In this document: in pieces, positions 1 to 8,894 of the stretch
Numbering within the stretch: position 1 is the first letter of the stretch
Layout: every line of letters begins with the position of its first letter
NCBI GenBank assembly: GCA_017508895.1
Contig: JAFWRA010000210.1
Location: 1 to 24,197, forward strand
From: Bacteroidales bacterium
Lineage (GTDB): Bacteria; Bacteroidota; Bacteroidia; Bacteroidales; F082
Length of the DNA: 24,197 bases
Direction: 5' to 3'
Translations under genes and position numbers: made by a program
Notes under the pieces: model-generated
Database searches by the model: none
Told to the model about the DNA's origin: nothing
The model's input: the letters and a program-made list of their open reading frames with translations, nothing else

Positions 1-965
1 TACAGATACCGCGCCGCAATCTTTTGTCTTGCAGCATCCTCCATATCCTCAAACACAGGCGTTAAATAAACCAACGCTGAATCGAATTGTACCTCTTCAC
101 TATAAATACAGCCAATAGTCAGATAGCGATTCAATTTCTCTGTTTCATCTGTGGTTTGAATTGCCATACGCCTCAGATCATTCACCGAAGGCTCAACCCC
201 TTTACCCATTTGATAATACAGAAAAGCCCTGGCCGAAATCAAGTCCCTGAAAATCAAATTGTTCGTATCGGGCAATTGTTTCAGTGCCTCATCGTAATAA
301 TAGGCCGAACTGTCGTATTGGTTCAATTTGCTATACTGTTTCCCCATAAACATCAAAAATTTGGAATGGTTGAAAGGGGAAATTGGTTCTATATTATTGA
401 AAACGAAGGCTTTTTTGCCACAGACGATGGCTGGTTCTTGCATAAACTGGCCAGAAAACAACTCCGCAAGGCGGTTGTATGTGCAAACCATGAAACACGC
501 CTTCGTGCCCAACAGTTCGTTCTCGGGATAATGGCTCTCCATCGTCCGCAAGGCAAAGAGGTATTCCCCACACGCCTCAACCGCGCTGTCCTTTTCAGCA
601 TATCCCACACCATTAATATAATGCGCCCGTGCCGCCAAAAAACCGTCATCGATGGAATCAAAATACCCCACCGCCTTCAGCAGATCCTTTCGGTTACTCT
701 GTCTATAATAATTCTTATACAGCAGCTCCGAAATCAGCACCTGGCAGTAGTGCCCGTTAAACTCATCCAGACTATCCGCTGCCGCACTTGAAGCAAACTC
801 CTGAAGCATCGCAAAGGCACTGTCGGGATGGTGCCACATCAGGCTGTCAATCTCCGCCAATACAGGAGACGACGGCGTTTCAATAGATTCAACGACCTTG
901 GTAGGGTGGTCGCAGGCTACCGTTAACGCCAACAACAGGATTCCTATGTAAAACCAACGTTTCAC
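1..965 (-). CDS. Putative lipoprotein with helical (TPR-like) repeats, 3' end missing
   Basis: The frame is open from a GTG at 965 to the window edge, about 321 codons. The N-terminus is basic (VKRWF), then a hydrophobic run ends in the lipobox LTVAC, so an exported lipoprotein is expected. The rest is helical with repeat-like stretches such as SAYYYDEALKQLP, as in the large Bacteroidales family of TPR lipoproteins of unknown role; this assignment is by general resemblance. The next in-frame start upstream is an ATG at 998, which overlaps the end of the ATPase gene and would add 11 unusual residues before the signal sequence. I prefer GTG because the signal peptide then begins normally. A TATTTTTG box at 970-977 lies only 4 bp upstream of the GTG. 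The GTG start and the open end make the gene easy to miss. Confidence 0.72.
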   Translation of the reverse strand, partial: MKRWFYIGILLLALTVACDHPTKVVESIETPSSPVLAEIDSLMWHHPDSAFAMLQEFASSAAADSLDEFNGHYCQVLISELLYKNYYRQSNRKDLLKAVGYFDSIDDGFLAARAHYINGVGYAEKDSAVEACGEYLFALRTMESHYPENELLGTKACFMVCTYNRLAELFSGQFMQEPAIVCGKKAFVFNNIEPISPFNHSKFLMFMGKQYSKLNQYDSSAYYYDEALKQLPDTNNLIFRDLISARAFLYYQMGKGVEPSVNDLRRMAIQTTDETEKLNRYLTIGCIYSEEVQFDSALVYLTPVFEDMEDAARQKIAARYL

Positions 966-981
966 GCTGCAAAAATACTCA

Positions 982-2427
982 TTATTTGAACAAATCATCC
1001 ATCGTCACCTCTGACTGCACAATCCCGCTGTGAATGTTCCTTGCGACGCCATAGGTCGTGATAAAAGTATGAACAACAGCCTTCTTCGTTTTCGTCACAT
1101 AACGGAATAGAGAAGCCCTGTTTCTGAGCTTCCCTTCGTATTCGGCTGTCAATGCATATTTGTCCGAGGCATATTTGATTTCACAGATATTGATGACTTC
1201 ATCGGCCCGGTCGATGAGCAAGTCTATTTGGCCGCCTTTCCAAGAGGTTCCGTCCTTGTCGGTAAAAGGCTTGCATGACCATGAGTGCACATTGCTGAGA
1301 ATACCGTTGATGCCAAGCGCTTGTTTGATTTGTGGAATGTGGTGAAGACATACCTGCTCGAAGGCATAGCCGCTCCATGAGGTTACTTGTCCCTTACCAA
1401 CAAGTTTACTCCATAGGTGCTCGTCTTGGCCGTTATGATTCTCGACATACTTGATGTGATAGAGCGAAAACAAGTCTGTCAACTGATACATCGCGTCACG
1501 CTCTGTCTTGCCAATGGCGGTGTATTTGCGCACAAAGTCGCACTTAATCAAGTTATCAAGTACCTCGCTCAATGTGCCACCCTCTTGCAGCTTCAACTCA
1601 TCGAGGATTTCCTGTCGTGTCAGTCCTTTCAGTTTTCCAGCCAATATAGTGATGACATTCTTATATATTTTCGATTCTTTGAAAAGCGATCGGAATAGAA
1701 AATCAAATTCATTCCGCAATGGCGCACCTTGTCTGAAGAACAGGTCATCAATGCATACATCTATAGGTGTGTCTTTGGTGAGCATGTCAAGATAATAGGG
1801 TATTCCTCCCAATACCATATAAGCCTTGACCAACTGATGCCTATTGATTTCTATTCCCTTGATCTCTTTCAGGAATTGTTCTGTTTCTGCCAGAGTGAAT
1901 GGCGCAAGCCAAATGGGACGGCACACTCGTCCATAGACACCACCTTTGTCACCGATGAATTTCGACAGCATCCATGTGGTAGCCGAACCGCACACAAACA
2001 GCTTGAGATTCTTTTTCATTGATGCCCAGTCGTTCCAGAATTGGCTAAAGGCGGCAAGAAAATTGCTTTTCGGTGTGTCCATCCAAGGAATCTCGTCCAA
2101 AAACACGATGATTTTGTCTTTATGTAGCGTATCTAAATAATCTCGAAGCGCATCAAAAGCTTCGAACCAGTCCTTCGGGCGTTTCACCTTTTGACCTGAA
2201 TACATCTCAAGGTATTTTTTGAACTGTGACAGATGAACTGCCCTTGTCACCTCGAATAACCCAGTAAATGCAAAATCAAACTTATTGTCAAAGATACTTT
2301 TTACCAAATAAGTCTTTCCTACGCGTCTGCGGCCATATACGGCTATAAGTTCCGATTTGTTGCTGTCAAGATAGTCCTGAATGAGTTTTTGCTCGTACTC
2401 ACGACCGACGATGTTATACTCTTTCAT
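982..2427 (-). CDS. AAA+ ATPase with C-terminal DUF234 / PD-(D/E)XK-like domain
   Basis: This 481-residue protein has a Walker A motif GRRRVGKT near residues 32-39, a Walker B IIVFLDEIPW near 106-115 and a sensor-like strand FVCGSATTW. It ends in a DUF234-type domain with GQIDLLIDR followed by CEIKY, the pattern of a PD-(D/E)XK nuclease fold. The family (archaeal-type ATPase_2 plus DUF234) is abundant in Bacteroidales and archaea, and its role is not settled. An ATG at 2460 is possible, but its first codons lie on the TATTTTTG promoter box at 2450-2457. The ATG at 2427, which starts MKEYNIVGREYE, is therefore the likely start with a leader of about 15-20 nt. A second, truncated member lies at 12968-13561. 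The lipoprotein gene follows 16 bp downstream. Confidence 0.88.
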   Translation of the reverse strand: MKEYNIVGREYEQKLIQDYLDSNKSELIAVYGRRRVGKTYLVKSIFDNKFDFAFTGLFEVTRAVHLSQFKKYLEMYSGQKVKRPKDWFEAFDALRDYLDTLHKDKIIVFLDEIPWMDTPKSNFLAAFSQFWNDWASMKKNLKLFVCGSATTWMLSKFIGDKGGVYGRVCRPIWLAPFTLAETEQFLKEIKGIEINRHQLVKAYMVLGGIPYYLDMLTKDTPIDVCIDDLFFRQGAPLRNEFDFLFRSLFKESKIYKNVITILAGKLKGLTRQEILDELKLQEGGTLSEVLDNLIKCDFVRKYTAIGKTERDAMYQLTDLFSLYHIKYVENHNGQDEHLWSKLVGKGQVTSWSGYAFEQVCLHHIPQIKQALGINGILSNVHSWSCKPFTDKDGTSWKGGQIDLLIDRADEVINICEIKYASDKYALTAEYEGKLRNRASLFRYVTKTKKAVVHTFITTYGVARNIHSGIVQSEVTMDDLFK

Positions 2428-2449
2428 AAGAATAAGCTGTTTTCTAGCG

Positions 2450-2457
2450 CAAAAATA
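2450..2457 (-). promoter_or_regulatory. -7 box TATTTTTG for the AAA+ ATPase gene
   Basis: The box matches TAnnTTTG exactly and lies 22 bp upstream of the ATG at 2427. It overlaps the first codons of the longer ORF, which argues against the start at 2460. I see no clear -33 TTTG at the expected spacing. Confidence 0.6.
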
Positions 2458-2600
2458 CAACTTTTTCCGAAAAACTAGCGATAGTTTCTCCTTAACTATA
2501 TTTTTTTAAGGCTTAAGGAAGTATTATCAATTATTCCTTCTCCTTATCTGTGCTTTTTAACCCACATAAGGAGTCAGGATGCGTAAAAATTTCAAGGCCG

Positions 2601-2608
2601 CAAAAGTA
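2601..2608 (-). promoter_or_regulatory. Possible distal -7 box TACTTTTG upstream of the ATPase gene
   Basis: The divergent intergenic stretch 2461-2712 holds no convincing gene. On the minus strand TACTTTTG matches the Bacteroidetes -7 pattern and would give a leader of about 170 nt in front of the ATPase. The leader has two short inverted repeats: AAGGA near 2516 with TCCTT near 2536, and CCTTAT near 2542 with ATAAGG near 2566. No -33 element is clear. Confidence 0.3.
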
Positions 2609-2681
2609 AAAACAAAGGTGTAAAATAAAGTGTTTTGGGTGTGGAAAAGCAGTTTTTTATGCTACAATCCACAAAAACCCC

Positions 2682-2689
2682 TATCTTTG
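2682..2689 (+). promoter_or_regulatory. -7 box TATCTTTG for the lamin-tail gene
   Basis: This exact TAnnTTTG match ends 23 bp before the ATG at 2713, giving a short leader of about 15-20 nt. The -33 region is T-rich without a clean TTTG. Confidence 0.65.
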
Positions 2690-2712
2690 TCCTCTCCTAA
2701 ATTGCTAATACC

Positions 2713-5292
2713 ATGAAAAAGATACTCTTACTCCTGCTATTGTTGCCCCTTTCCCTCCTCGCCCAAGTCACCGACGACTTCTCCGACGGCGACTTCACCC
2801 AAAACCCCATTTGGTCGGGGACGACAGAGCAATTTACAGTGAACAACAACAAACAACTGCAACTTAATGCGGAAGGCGAAGGAATGGCTTATCTTTCCTT
2901 GCCCATCACGGAGTACGAGACAATGGAATGGCAGTTTTGGATCCGAGAGGCCTTTTCACCATCTGGCAACAACTATTCCGATGTCTGGCTTAGTGCCGAT
3001 AACGCTGACTTGCAAAATGTTACCCAAGGTTATTTCCTTCGTTTCGGCGAAGGCGGCAGCAACGATGCCATCACCTTGTTCCGTAAGGATGCCGACGGAC
3101 AACAACAAATCTGTCGCGGCACGGAAGGTGCTATAGCAGCCTCGTTCGCAGTTTCAATAAAAGTGACTTGCGATCGTGAGGGCAACTGGATGATTCAGAC
3201 ATGCTACGACAACTCGGGTATTTATCTCATTGAGGCACAAGGTACAGATGATACATACGGTCGCGGAGGCTATTTTGGCTTTTGGTCCAAGTTCACGTCG
3301 AGCAACGCCACGAAGATCTATTTCGACAATGTCTATGTCGGTCCCCGCATCGCCGACCACGAGCCACCCCAACTCCTGACCTGTGAAGTGCTTGACTTGA
3401 AGCATCTCCAACTGGCCTTCAACGAGGCACTGAATGAAATTAGCGCACTCAATCCCGACAATTATTCCATCGACAACGGCTGGGGCCATCCGGCTTCGAT
3501 CAGTTTCGGTGGCAATCCTGCTGTTGTGGTGCTCGAGCTGGAACGCGAAATCGGCAACGGCATTAATTATACGTTGACCGTCAGCGGCATCAAAGACCTG
3601 TGGAACAACATGATGGAGCCGACAACCATGGCTTTTTCCATCTATGAAGCCTCGGAATATGATATTGTCATCAACGAGATTATGGCGGATCCCAACCCCG
3701 TGGTGGGTTTGCCCGAATGGGAGTATGTGGAGCTCTACAACACCACGGAGTTCGGCATCGACCTAAAAGACTGGCAGATACAAATCGGCTCAAACGATAA
3801 CACCTTTGGAAACTTTGTCCTTGCCCCGCACGGTTATGTCATCCTTTGCCACAATGATGCCGTTTCCGAACTGCGCCAATACGGTGATTGCATCGGCTTC
3901 AGTTCTTTTTCGGTGGGCAACGCTTCCTCGGCGATGTACCTTTACAGTAAGGGAGGCATCTTGATTTCTCGCGTCAACTTCAGCAACACTTGGTATCACG
4001 ACTCCGACAAGGCCAGCGGCGGCTGGTCGGTGGAGCAAATCGACCCGATGAACCCCTGTGCTGGCGCCTCCAACTGGACAGCCTCCACGGATGCCTCGGG
4101 TGGCACGCCAGGCCGCATTAATTCGGTGAATGGCGAGAACAATGTGGCACCCAAAGTGGAGCGCGTGAGCATGTTCGGAAACCAAATCGTCCAACTGTGG
4201 TTCGACCAACAGATGAACTCCGTTGAACTTCTTGAAACGCAACACTTCCTTGTGGAAGAGACGAACGAACATCCCCAGCAAACTGTTGTCAACCCCATGG
4301 ATGGCACCTACGTGGAACTCCAATTTGATCACGGCTTTGAACAGGGAATTGTCTATACTTTGATTATTAATGGTGTGACCAACTGCGTGGGAACGACCAT
4401 TGAAGCCGACACCCATGTGCAATTTGGCATCCCGAACGACATCTCCGATGGCGAGATCCTGATTAACGAAATCCTCTTCGATCCCATCGCGCCAGGCGTG
4501 GATTATGTGGAGCTCTACAACAACACCGACAAGACCTTCGACCTCAGCGCTCTGATGCTCGGAGTCATCAAGGAGAGCTTTCCCAATCCTGCCGATACGA
4601 CCTTGAAGGAAATCACGGCTGACAGTCGTTTGTTCCTGCCCAAAACTTATGTTTTGCTCTCCACCAACAGCGAAATCGTTGGCCACCAATACGACTGCCC
4701 GACCGACAACTACGTACAGATGGCATCCTTCCCGAGCTATGCCAACGCAGGCGGTACGGCCATCCTGATGGGTAAGGATGGCACGGTGGTCGACCAAATG
4801 GCCTTCTCCGAGAAGATGCACTATCCTTTGCTTAAAGTCACCAAAGGTGTGGCTTTGGAGCGCGTTGCCTTTGACCAGCTTTCCATGGATGCCGACAACT
4901 GGCATTCTGCAGCTGAAAGTGTGCATTTCGGCACGCCGGGTTACGAGAACTCGATGATGCAGAGCGCCGAGCCCTCTAACGACGAAATCTCCATCAGCCC
5001 CGACATCTTCTCGCCCGACGGCGACGGCTTCGACGATGCCAGTTTCATCAACTACCATTTCGACGAGGCAGGTTACACGATGAACATCTACATCTTCAAC
5101 GTGGCCGGACAATTAATCCGTCACTTGGCCAAAGGCGAGCTGGTAGGGCAGGAGGGCAGCGTCCTCTGGAACGGCCTTGACAACAACGGCAACAAGGTCC
5201 CCGTCGGCGTCTACGTCGCCGTGACGGAGGTCTTCAATTTCGAAGGTAAGGTAAAACAATTTAAAAACGCTATTGTCGTCGGGACGCGTTAA
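2713..5292 (+). CDS. Secreted protein with two lamin-tail domains and a FlgD/gliding-type C-terminal domain
   Basis: This is an 859-residue exported protein. The signal peptide is residues 1-18 (basic start, leucine run, cleavage near LLA-Q). A beta-rich N-terminal domain runs to about 210, then an Ig-like domain from about 217. Lamin-tail domain 1 starts near 317 (IVINEIMADPNP, then YVELYN). A second Ig-like domain starts near 477, and lamin-tail domain 2 near 581 (ILINEILFDPIA, then YVELYN). The last 100 residues have FSPDGDGFDD, IFNVAGQLIR and GVYV, resembling FlgD-like Ig folds and type-B C-terminal signals of the type IX secretion system. Surface or extracellular location through T9SS is inference. 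The ligand is unknown. Its stop codon abuts the stop of the convergent phosphatase gene with no intervening base. Confidence 0.87.
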   Translation: MKKILLLLLLLPLSLLAQVTDDFSDGDFTQNPIWSGTTEQFTVNNNKQLQLNAEGEGMAYLSLPITEYETMEWQFWIREAFSPSGNNYSDVWLSADNADLQNVTQGYFLRFGEGGSNDAITLFRKDADGQQQICRGTEGAIAASFAVSIKVTCDREGNWMIQTCYDNSGIYLIEAQGTDDTYGRGGYFGFWSKFTSSNATKIYFDNVYVGPRIADHEPPQLLTCEVLDLKHLQLAFNEALNEISALNPDNYSIDNGWGHPASISFGGNPAVVVLELEREIGNGINYTLTVSGIKDLWNNMMEPTTMAFSIYEASEYDIVINEIMADPNPVVGLPEWEYVELYNTTEFGIDLKDWQIQIGSNDNTFGNFVLAPHGYVILCHNDAVSELRQYGDCIGFSSFSVGNASSAMYLYSKGGILISRVNFSNTWYHDSDKASGGWSVEQIDPMNPCAGASNWTASTDASGGTPGRINSVNGENNVAPKVERVSMFGNQIVQLWFDQQMNSVELLETQHFLVEETNEHPQQTVVNPMDGTYVELQFDHGFEQGIVYTLIINGVTNCVGTTIEADTHVQFGIPNDISDGEILINEILFDPIAPGVDYVELYNNTDKTFDLSALMLGVIKESFPNPADTTLKEITADSRLFLPKTYVLLSTNSEIVGHQYDCPTDNYVQMASFPSYANAGGTAILMGKDGTVVDQMAFSEKMHYPLLKVTKGVALERVAFDQLSMDADNWHSAAESVHFGTPGYENSMMQSAEPSNDEISISPDIFSPDGDGFDDASFINYHFDEAGYTMNIYIFNVAGQLIRHLAKGELVGQEGSVLWNGLDNNGNKVPVGVYVAVTEVFNFEGKVKQFKNAIVVGTR

Positions 5293-6003
5293 TCAGAAAT
5301 CCATATTGGATTGCGCCATAATCTGCTTTGTGTCGGGATTAAACGCAGTTAGATTCCCCAATCCTGGTTTGTCGGTAACGAAAACGCCGTTGTCCAAAGC
5401 GATGAAATCGTGGTTTTGGGTATTCTCGATGACCAAGTTGATGAAGCTGTAGTCGACGGGGATGTGACCGTGGATAATCTTCTTTCCATGTGATTTATTG
5501 TAGTCCACCTTGAACTTGCGGGTCCACATCATGCTTTTGGTATCCTCAAACGGGTCGGCAATGTTGAAGTTCATGCCGGCATGCACGAGGATGTATTCTT
5601 CCAATTCGATATAAGGCACGCAGGCGTTCATCCAGTCAATGTACATTTGTGGAATCTCGCGCGGATGTTTCACGCCAAAGCTTTTCAGCGTTTCTTTGGC
5701 GCCTACAGCCTCCCATTCCTTTTGTTCAGTGTGCTTGCCACCGAAGATTTTTTTCTTTTTGTCGGCTTCAAAGGCTTTCACGCACATGTCCTCATGGTTG
5801 CCCTTGATGAAATGCACGTTGTATTCTTCCTTTTGCAGTTGCATGAGATAGTCGATGACACCCTTGCCATCGGGACCGCGGTCGATGTAGTCGCCCAAGA
5901 AGTAAAGTTGGTCGTGTTTCGTGACCTTGAGCATGTTTTCAAGCAGCACCTTCACCGTTTGGGCGCAGCCATGAATGTCAGGAATGATCCAGCGTTGTGA
6001 CAT
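5293..6003 (-). CDS. PP2A-like serine/threonine phosphatase (metallophosphoesterase)
   Basis: The 236-residue protein carries the full calcineurin-like metal site: DIHG at 9-12, GDYIDRGP at 37-44, GNHED at 68-72, then HAGMNF and HGHIPV. This order and length match small bacterial PP2A-type protein phosphatases (PrpA/PrpE-like). Such enzymes use two divalent metals and remove phosphate from proteins or small molecules; the substrate here is unknown. There is no signal peptide, so it should be cytoplasmic. It lies 10 bp downstream of the acyltransferase gene on the same strand and is probably cotranscribed with it. Confidence 0.9.
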   Translation of the reverse strand: MSQRWIIPDIHGCAQTVKVLLENMLKVTKHDQLYFLGDYIDRGPDGKGVIDYLMQLQKEEYNVHFIKGNHEDMCVKAFEADKKKKIFGGKHTEQKEWEAVGAKETLKSFGVKHPREIPQMYIDWMNACVPYIELEEYILVHAGMNFNIADPFEDTKSMMWTRKFKVDYNKSHGKKIIHGHIPVDYSFINLVIENTQNHDFIALDNGVFVTDKPGLGNLTAFNPDTKQIMAQSNMDF

Positions 6004-6013
6004 GGGAATTATT

Positions 6014-7303
6014 TTAGAATAGTTTGTTGAGATTCAATGCTTTGTATTGTTTGCGCAAGCGTGTCTTGAAGGTCCAGCGCAAATCGGAAATCCAGCGTCG
6101 GCACAGTTCGCAATAGTCAACAAATACCATGTAGGAGCAATGGAGTAATATTGCTCCGAGCAAGGCCCAATACCAAGGCAGGTTGCAGAACAGGATGATG
6201 GTGCCCACGATGAAGATGATGGGAAACAGCACGAACTCTACACCGAAGCTGACGGTGTTGCTGAAGGCTTTGTCTTTCAGTTTTCCCCTGATAATCAAAG
6301 TGGTCAGCCAGACAGGGAGATTGACTGCTGCCGATGCTACAAAATAAGGCAAACCTATAAGCAAAACGGCCAGTTTCCATAAAGAATCAAGCAAAGGATA
6401 TTTCTTTGCCGTCGAGGTGACGGAAATTTTCTGTCGCTTACGTTCGGCAGCGAAGTCCATAACACGTTTGAAAAGGCTTTGGGCTTCTTCAGGTTGTTTT
6501 TCCTTGAAGGCCAATATTTTGTCGACTGTAGCTCGATTCCGGAGCATCTTTTTGTAAAGACCGCCAGAGCGTTTTTCGTTTTTCATCTTCACGATTTCCC
6601 AAATGGCATCGTAGTCGTCATCGTCGGGAATGTAGGTGAAGAGTTTCGAAATTTCGTCATGGAGTTGGTCTTTCAGCAGGTTGATGTTGGCGGCCTCGTT
6701 TTCTTCAGTGGTGTGCTTGAAGAATTCCGTCACATTGATGGGTTGGCCGAAATTGATCATCGTCGTGCTTCGGAAGCGGAAATAGTCTCCATATTCGATG
6801 GCCGTAGGGATGATGTAGACCGGACTTTTGTCACCAAATTGCTTGTTTGCGTCGACGGCAATATGAAACAAGCCTTTCCCCATGCGCATCAGCGAATGTT
6901 TGGTGCGATGGGTGCCTTCGGGGAAGAGGTAAAGGTCGACATGGTCATGGATGACATCGACAGCCTTGTTGAGCGATTCGTCGTTGTTGCGTACTGCTGC
7001 CACGCCGTTGCGTATGCGGAATATAGGCAAGATACGGAAGAAGTTCAACAACTTAGCCACCGCCGGGTTCTTGAAGATGTCGCCACGTGCAATGAATACT
7101 TTTTTCGCATTGTTCGATGCTAGCAAGACCAAGGCATCCATCAGTGTGTTGCTGTGGTTGACACCAAAAATCACGGCGCTGTTTTTTGGAAGATGCTCTT
7201 TCCCATGCACTTCGAACCTTCGGTATGCCCGACGTGTGTGCCAGTTTACATAAGGTAAAAATAAGCTATACCAAAAGTCAGGGTCTTGTATTTTTTTGGC
7301 CAT
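6014..7303 (-). CDS. 1-acylglycerol-3-phosphate-type acyltransferase (PlsC superfamily), membrane protein
   Basis: The 429-residue protein has the acyltransferase block NHSNTLMD at 49-56. The His and Asp are one residue further apart than in classic HX4D, as I recall for one LPLAT subgroup. The glycerol-phosphate motif FPEGTHRT is at 127-134, and IIPTAIEYGDYF follows. After about residue 320 come hydrophobic segments, including one with FVLFPIIFIVGTIILF, and a basic tail. It probably acylates lysophospholipids at the inner membrane. It is longer than the usual PlsC (about 240 residues) because of the C-terminal membrane part. The promoter box is at 7325-7332. It leads the two-gene unit with the phosphatase. 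Confidence 0.87.
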   Translation of the reverse strand: MAKKIQDPDFWYSLFLPYVNWHTRRAYRRFEVHGKEHLPKNSAVIFGVNHSNTLMDALVLLASNNAKKVFIARGDIFKNPAVAKLLNFFRILPIFRIRNGVAAVRNNDESLNKAVDVIHDHVDLYLFPEGTHRTKHSLMRMGKGLFHIAVDANKQFGDKSPVYIIPTAIEYGDYFRFRSTTMINFGQPINVTEFFKHTTEENEAANINLLKDQLHDEISKLFTYIPDDDDYDAIWEIVKMKNEKRSGGLYKKMLRNRATVDKILAFKEKQPEEAQSLFKRVMDFAAERKRQKISVTSTAKKYPLLDSLWKLAVLLIGLPYFVASAAVNLPVWLTTLIIRGKLKDKAFSNTVSFGVEFVLFPIIFIVGTIILFCNLPWYWALLGAILLHCSYMVFVDYCELCRRWISDLRWTFKTRLRKQYKALNLNKLF

Positions 7304-7324
7304 TTTCGTTGCAAAATAAGTCTA

Positions 7325-7332
7325 CAAAAATA
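7325..7332 (-). promoter_or_regulatory. -7 box TATTTTTG for the acyltransferase gene
   Basis: The box matches TAnnTTTG exactly, 21 bp upstream of the ATG at 7303. The 105-bp divergent gap to the MltF-like gene also holds an imperfect box TATTTTTA at 7384-7391 on the plus strand. Confidence 0.6.
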
Positions 7333-7408
7333 CAAATTTACCCCCAATCTAGGCTCTTTTTTCATGCAAAAAATAAATTTTTGTATTTTTACCGCGCCAA
7401 AATGCTAT

Positions 7409-8881
7409 ATGATGAAGATAAAAACATTCGTTATTTTAGGAATCATTGTTTCATTTTGTTTCCTTTACTCTTGCGATAATGTGGGGAAGTCAAAAGAAAA
7501 TGAAATCGATATATCTGATGAAAAACAAGAGGAAACAGTGACGGTGGAGCTCCAAATGCCAGAAGACACTTTAACGGTTTTTGAACATCTTCAAGAACGA
7601 GGTGTCTTGGTTGCGGTGACCAATTGCAGCGATATTAATTATAATATGTATAACAATCATCCTTCGGGTTTTGAATACGAATTGCTGAAGGATTTTTGCG
7701 ACACCTACGATTTGAAACTTGAGATGATTGTGAACGATAACATGGACAGCTGTTTCAGATTGCTGGATTCAAAACGGGTAGATGTGTTGGCTACTGGTGT
7801 TGGCTTGACCAAACAACTGAAAAAGAAATACTTGCTTTCGAATCCAATCTTTACTCAGAAAAGTGTTCTCGTTCAGCGAATGCCTAAGGACTGGGGCTCG
7901 ATGTCGACGAAAAACGAAATCGAAAGCCAATTGCTGCGCTCACCGCTCGACTTGGCAGGAAAAACCGTGCATGTGACCAAAGGACTTCATTCCGCAAAAG
8001 TGTTGGAACACCTTTCAGAAGAAATCGGCGACACCATCTATGTGGTGGAATGCGATACACTCAACCCTGTCGAGCTGATGCGTTTGGTGAACGAAGGTCA
8101 AATTGACTATACCGTTGTGGATGAATATATTGCGAGGATGGCCTCCTATAATCTCAACAGTGTGGATACGAAACTTGCTATCAGCTTGGAACAGCCCATT
8201 GGGTGGGCGATTAAGCAGCAATACAACGATACATCACTTCTAAAGGCTTTGAACGATTGGATTGACAACGCCGAGCAAAAGCACCTCAGGAAGGTGATGT
8301 TGCGCTATGTCAAGAATGGCAAGTATATTTCATCAAGACGCGAGGAATCGAATAAGCGCTTATCTTCTTTTGACAACTCCATTAAGAAAACAGCCAGAAA
8401 AATTGGCTGGGATTGGCGTTTGCTGGCAGCTTTGATTTACCAAGAATCGCGCTTTAAAGTGGATTTGGAAAGCGAGAAAGGGGCTTTCGGACTGATGCAG
8501 CTGATGCCTTCGGTGATGAAAAGATACGGAATCGACTATGATTCATCAGTCGAAGAACAATTAGACGCGGGCGGAAAGCTTATTTCGTATTTGGACAAGT
8601 CGTTGAAAAACAAGGTTGTTGATAGTCTGGAGCGGGTGAAGTTCATTTTGGCTGCCTACAATGCGGGTTTGGGCCATGTTTATGATGCGCAACGGCTCGC
8701 TCAGAAATATGGCAAGGCCCCTGACTTGTGGGACGACAATGTTGATTATTATATCCTAAACAAATCGAAATATCTCAATGACACCTGTTGCAAAAGTGGT
8801 TTTTTGAGAGGCACCCAAACCTACCGTTTTGTTGAGGAAATCATGGATAGATACCATCATTATCAAGCTTTATTGGAGTGA
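7409..8881 (+). CDS. mltF: MltF-like membrane-bound lytic murein transglycosylase (SBP_bac_3 + SLT), lipoprotein
   Basis: The 490-residue protein starts at one of two adjacent ATGs (7409 or 7412). A signal sequence ends in lipobox LYSC with the lipidated Cys at residue 22. Residues from about 60 to 300 form a periplasmic solute-binding-type domain (family 3), and an SLT transglycosylase domain follows. The SLT domain has WDWRLLAALIYQESRF with the catalytic Glu near residue 346, then GAFGLMQLMP and AAYNAGLGHVYDA. MltF enzymes cleave peptidoglycan glycan strands to 1,6-anhydro products, and the binding domain controls activity. The ORF extends upstream to 7286, but that part crosses the divergent promoter region and lacks a signal peptide. 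A barrel gene follows 13 bp downstream, probably in the same operon. Confidence 0.92.
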   Translation: MMKIKTFVILGIIVSFCFLYSCDNVGKSKENEIDISDEKQEETVTVELQMPEDTLTVFEHLQERGVLVAVTNCSDINYNMYNNHPSGFEYELLKDFCDTYDLKLEMIVNDNMDSCFRLLDSKRVDVLATGVGLTKQLKKKYLLSNPIFTQKSVLVQRMPKDWGSMSTKNEIESQLLRSPLDLAGKTVHVTKGLHSAKVLEHLSEEIGDTIYVVECDTLNPVELMRLVNEGQIDYTVVDEYIARMASYNLNSVDTKLAISLEQPIGWAIKQQYNDTSLLKALNDWIDNAEQKHLRKVMLRYVKNGKYISSRREESNKRLSSFDNSIKKTARKIGWDWRLLAALIYQESRFKVDLESEKGAFGLMQLMPSVMKRYGIDYDSSVEEQLDAGGKLISYLDKSLKNKVVDSLERVKFILAAYNAGLGHVYDAQRLAQKYGKAPDLWDDNVDYYILNKSKYLNDTCCKSGFLRGTQTYRFVEEIMDRYHHYQALLE

Positions 8882-8894
8882 AAATGTAATTGTT

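Noticed and set aside
87..791. 234-codon plus-strand open frame near the left edge
   Set aside because: It lies opposite the lipoprotein frame, which has a proper signal peptide and lipobox. The plus-strand product has no coherent family pattern.
2428..2460. N-terminal extension of the AAA+ ATPase
   Set aside because: These codons coincide with the TATTTTTG promoter box, so they are probably not transcribed as coding sequence.
2541..2571. Tiny open frame (7 codons) in the ATPase leader as a regulatory leader peptide
   Set aside because: It is too short, and has no ribosome-binding or attenuator pattern that I can support.
3790..5112. 440-codon open frame on the minus strand opposite the lamin-tail gene
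   Set aside because: It is fully inside a well-supported gene, has low-complexity His/Val/Gly-rich content and no recognisable motif. It is a shadow of the plus-strand codon use.
6479..7123. 214-codon plus-strand frame
   Set aside because: It is antisense to the acyltransferase gene, whose catalytic motifs are in the overlapped region.
7286..7408. N-terminal extension of the MltF-like gene
   Set aside because: It crosses the acyltransferase promoter and start region, and the lipoprotein signal begins only at 7409/7412.
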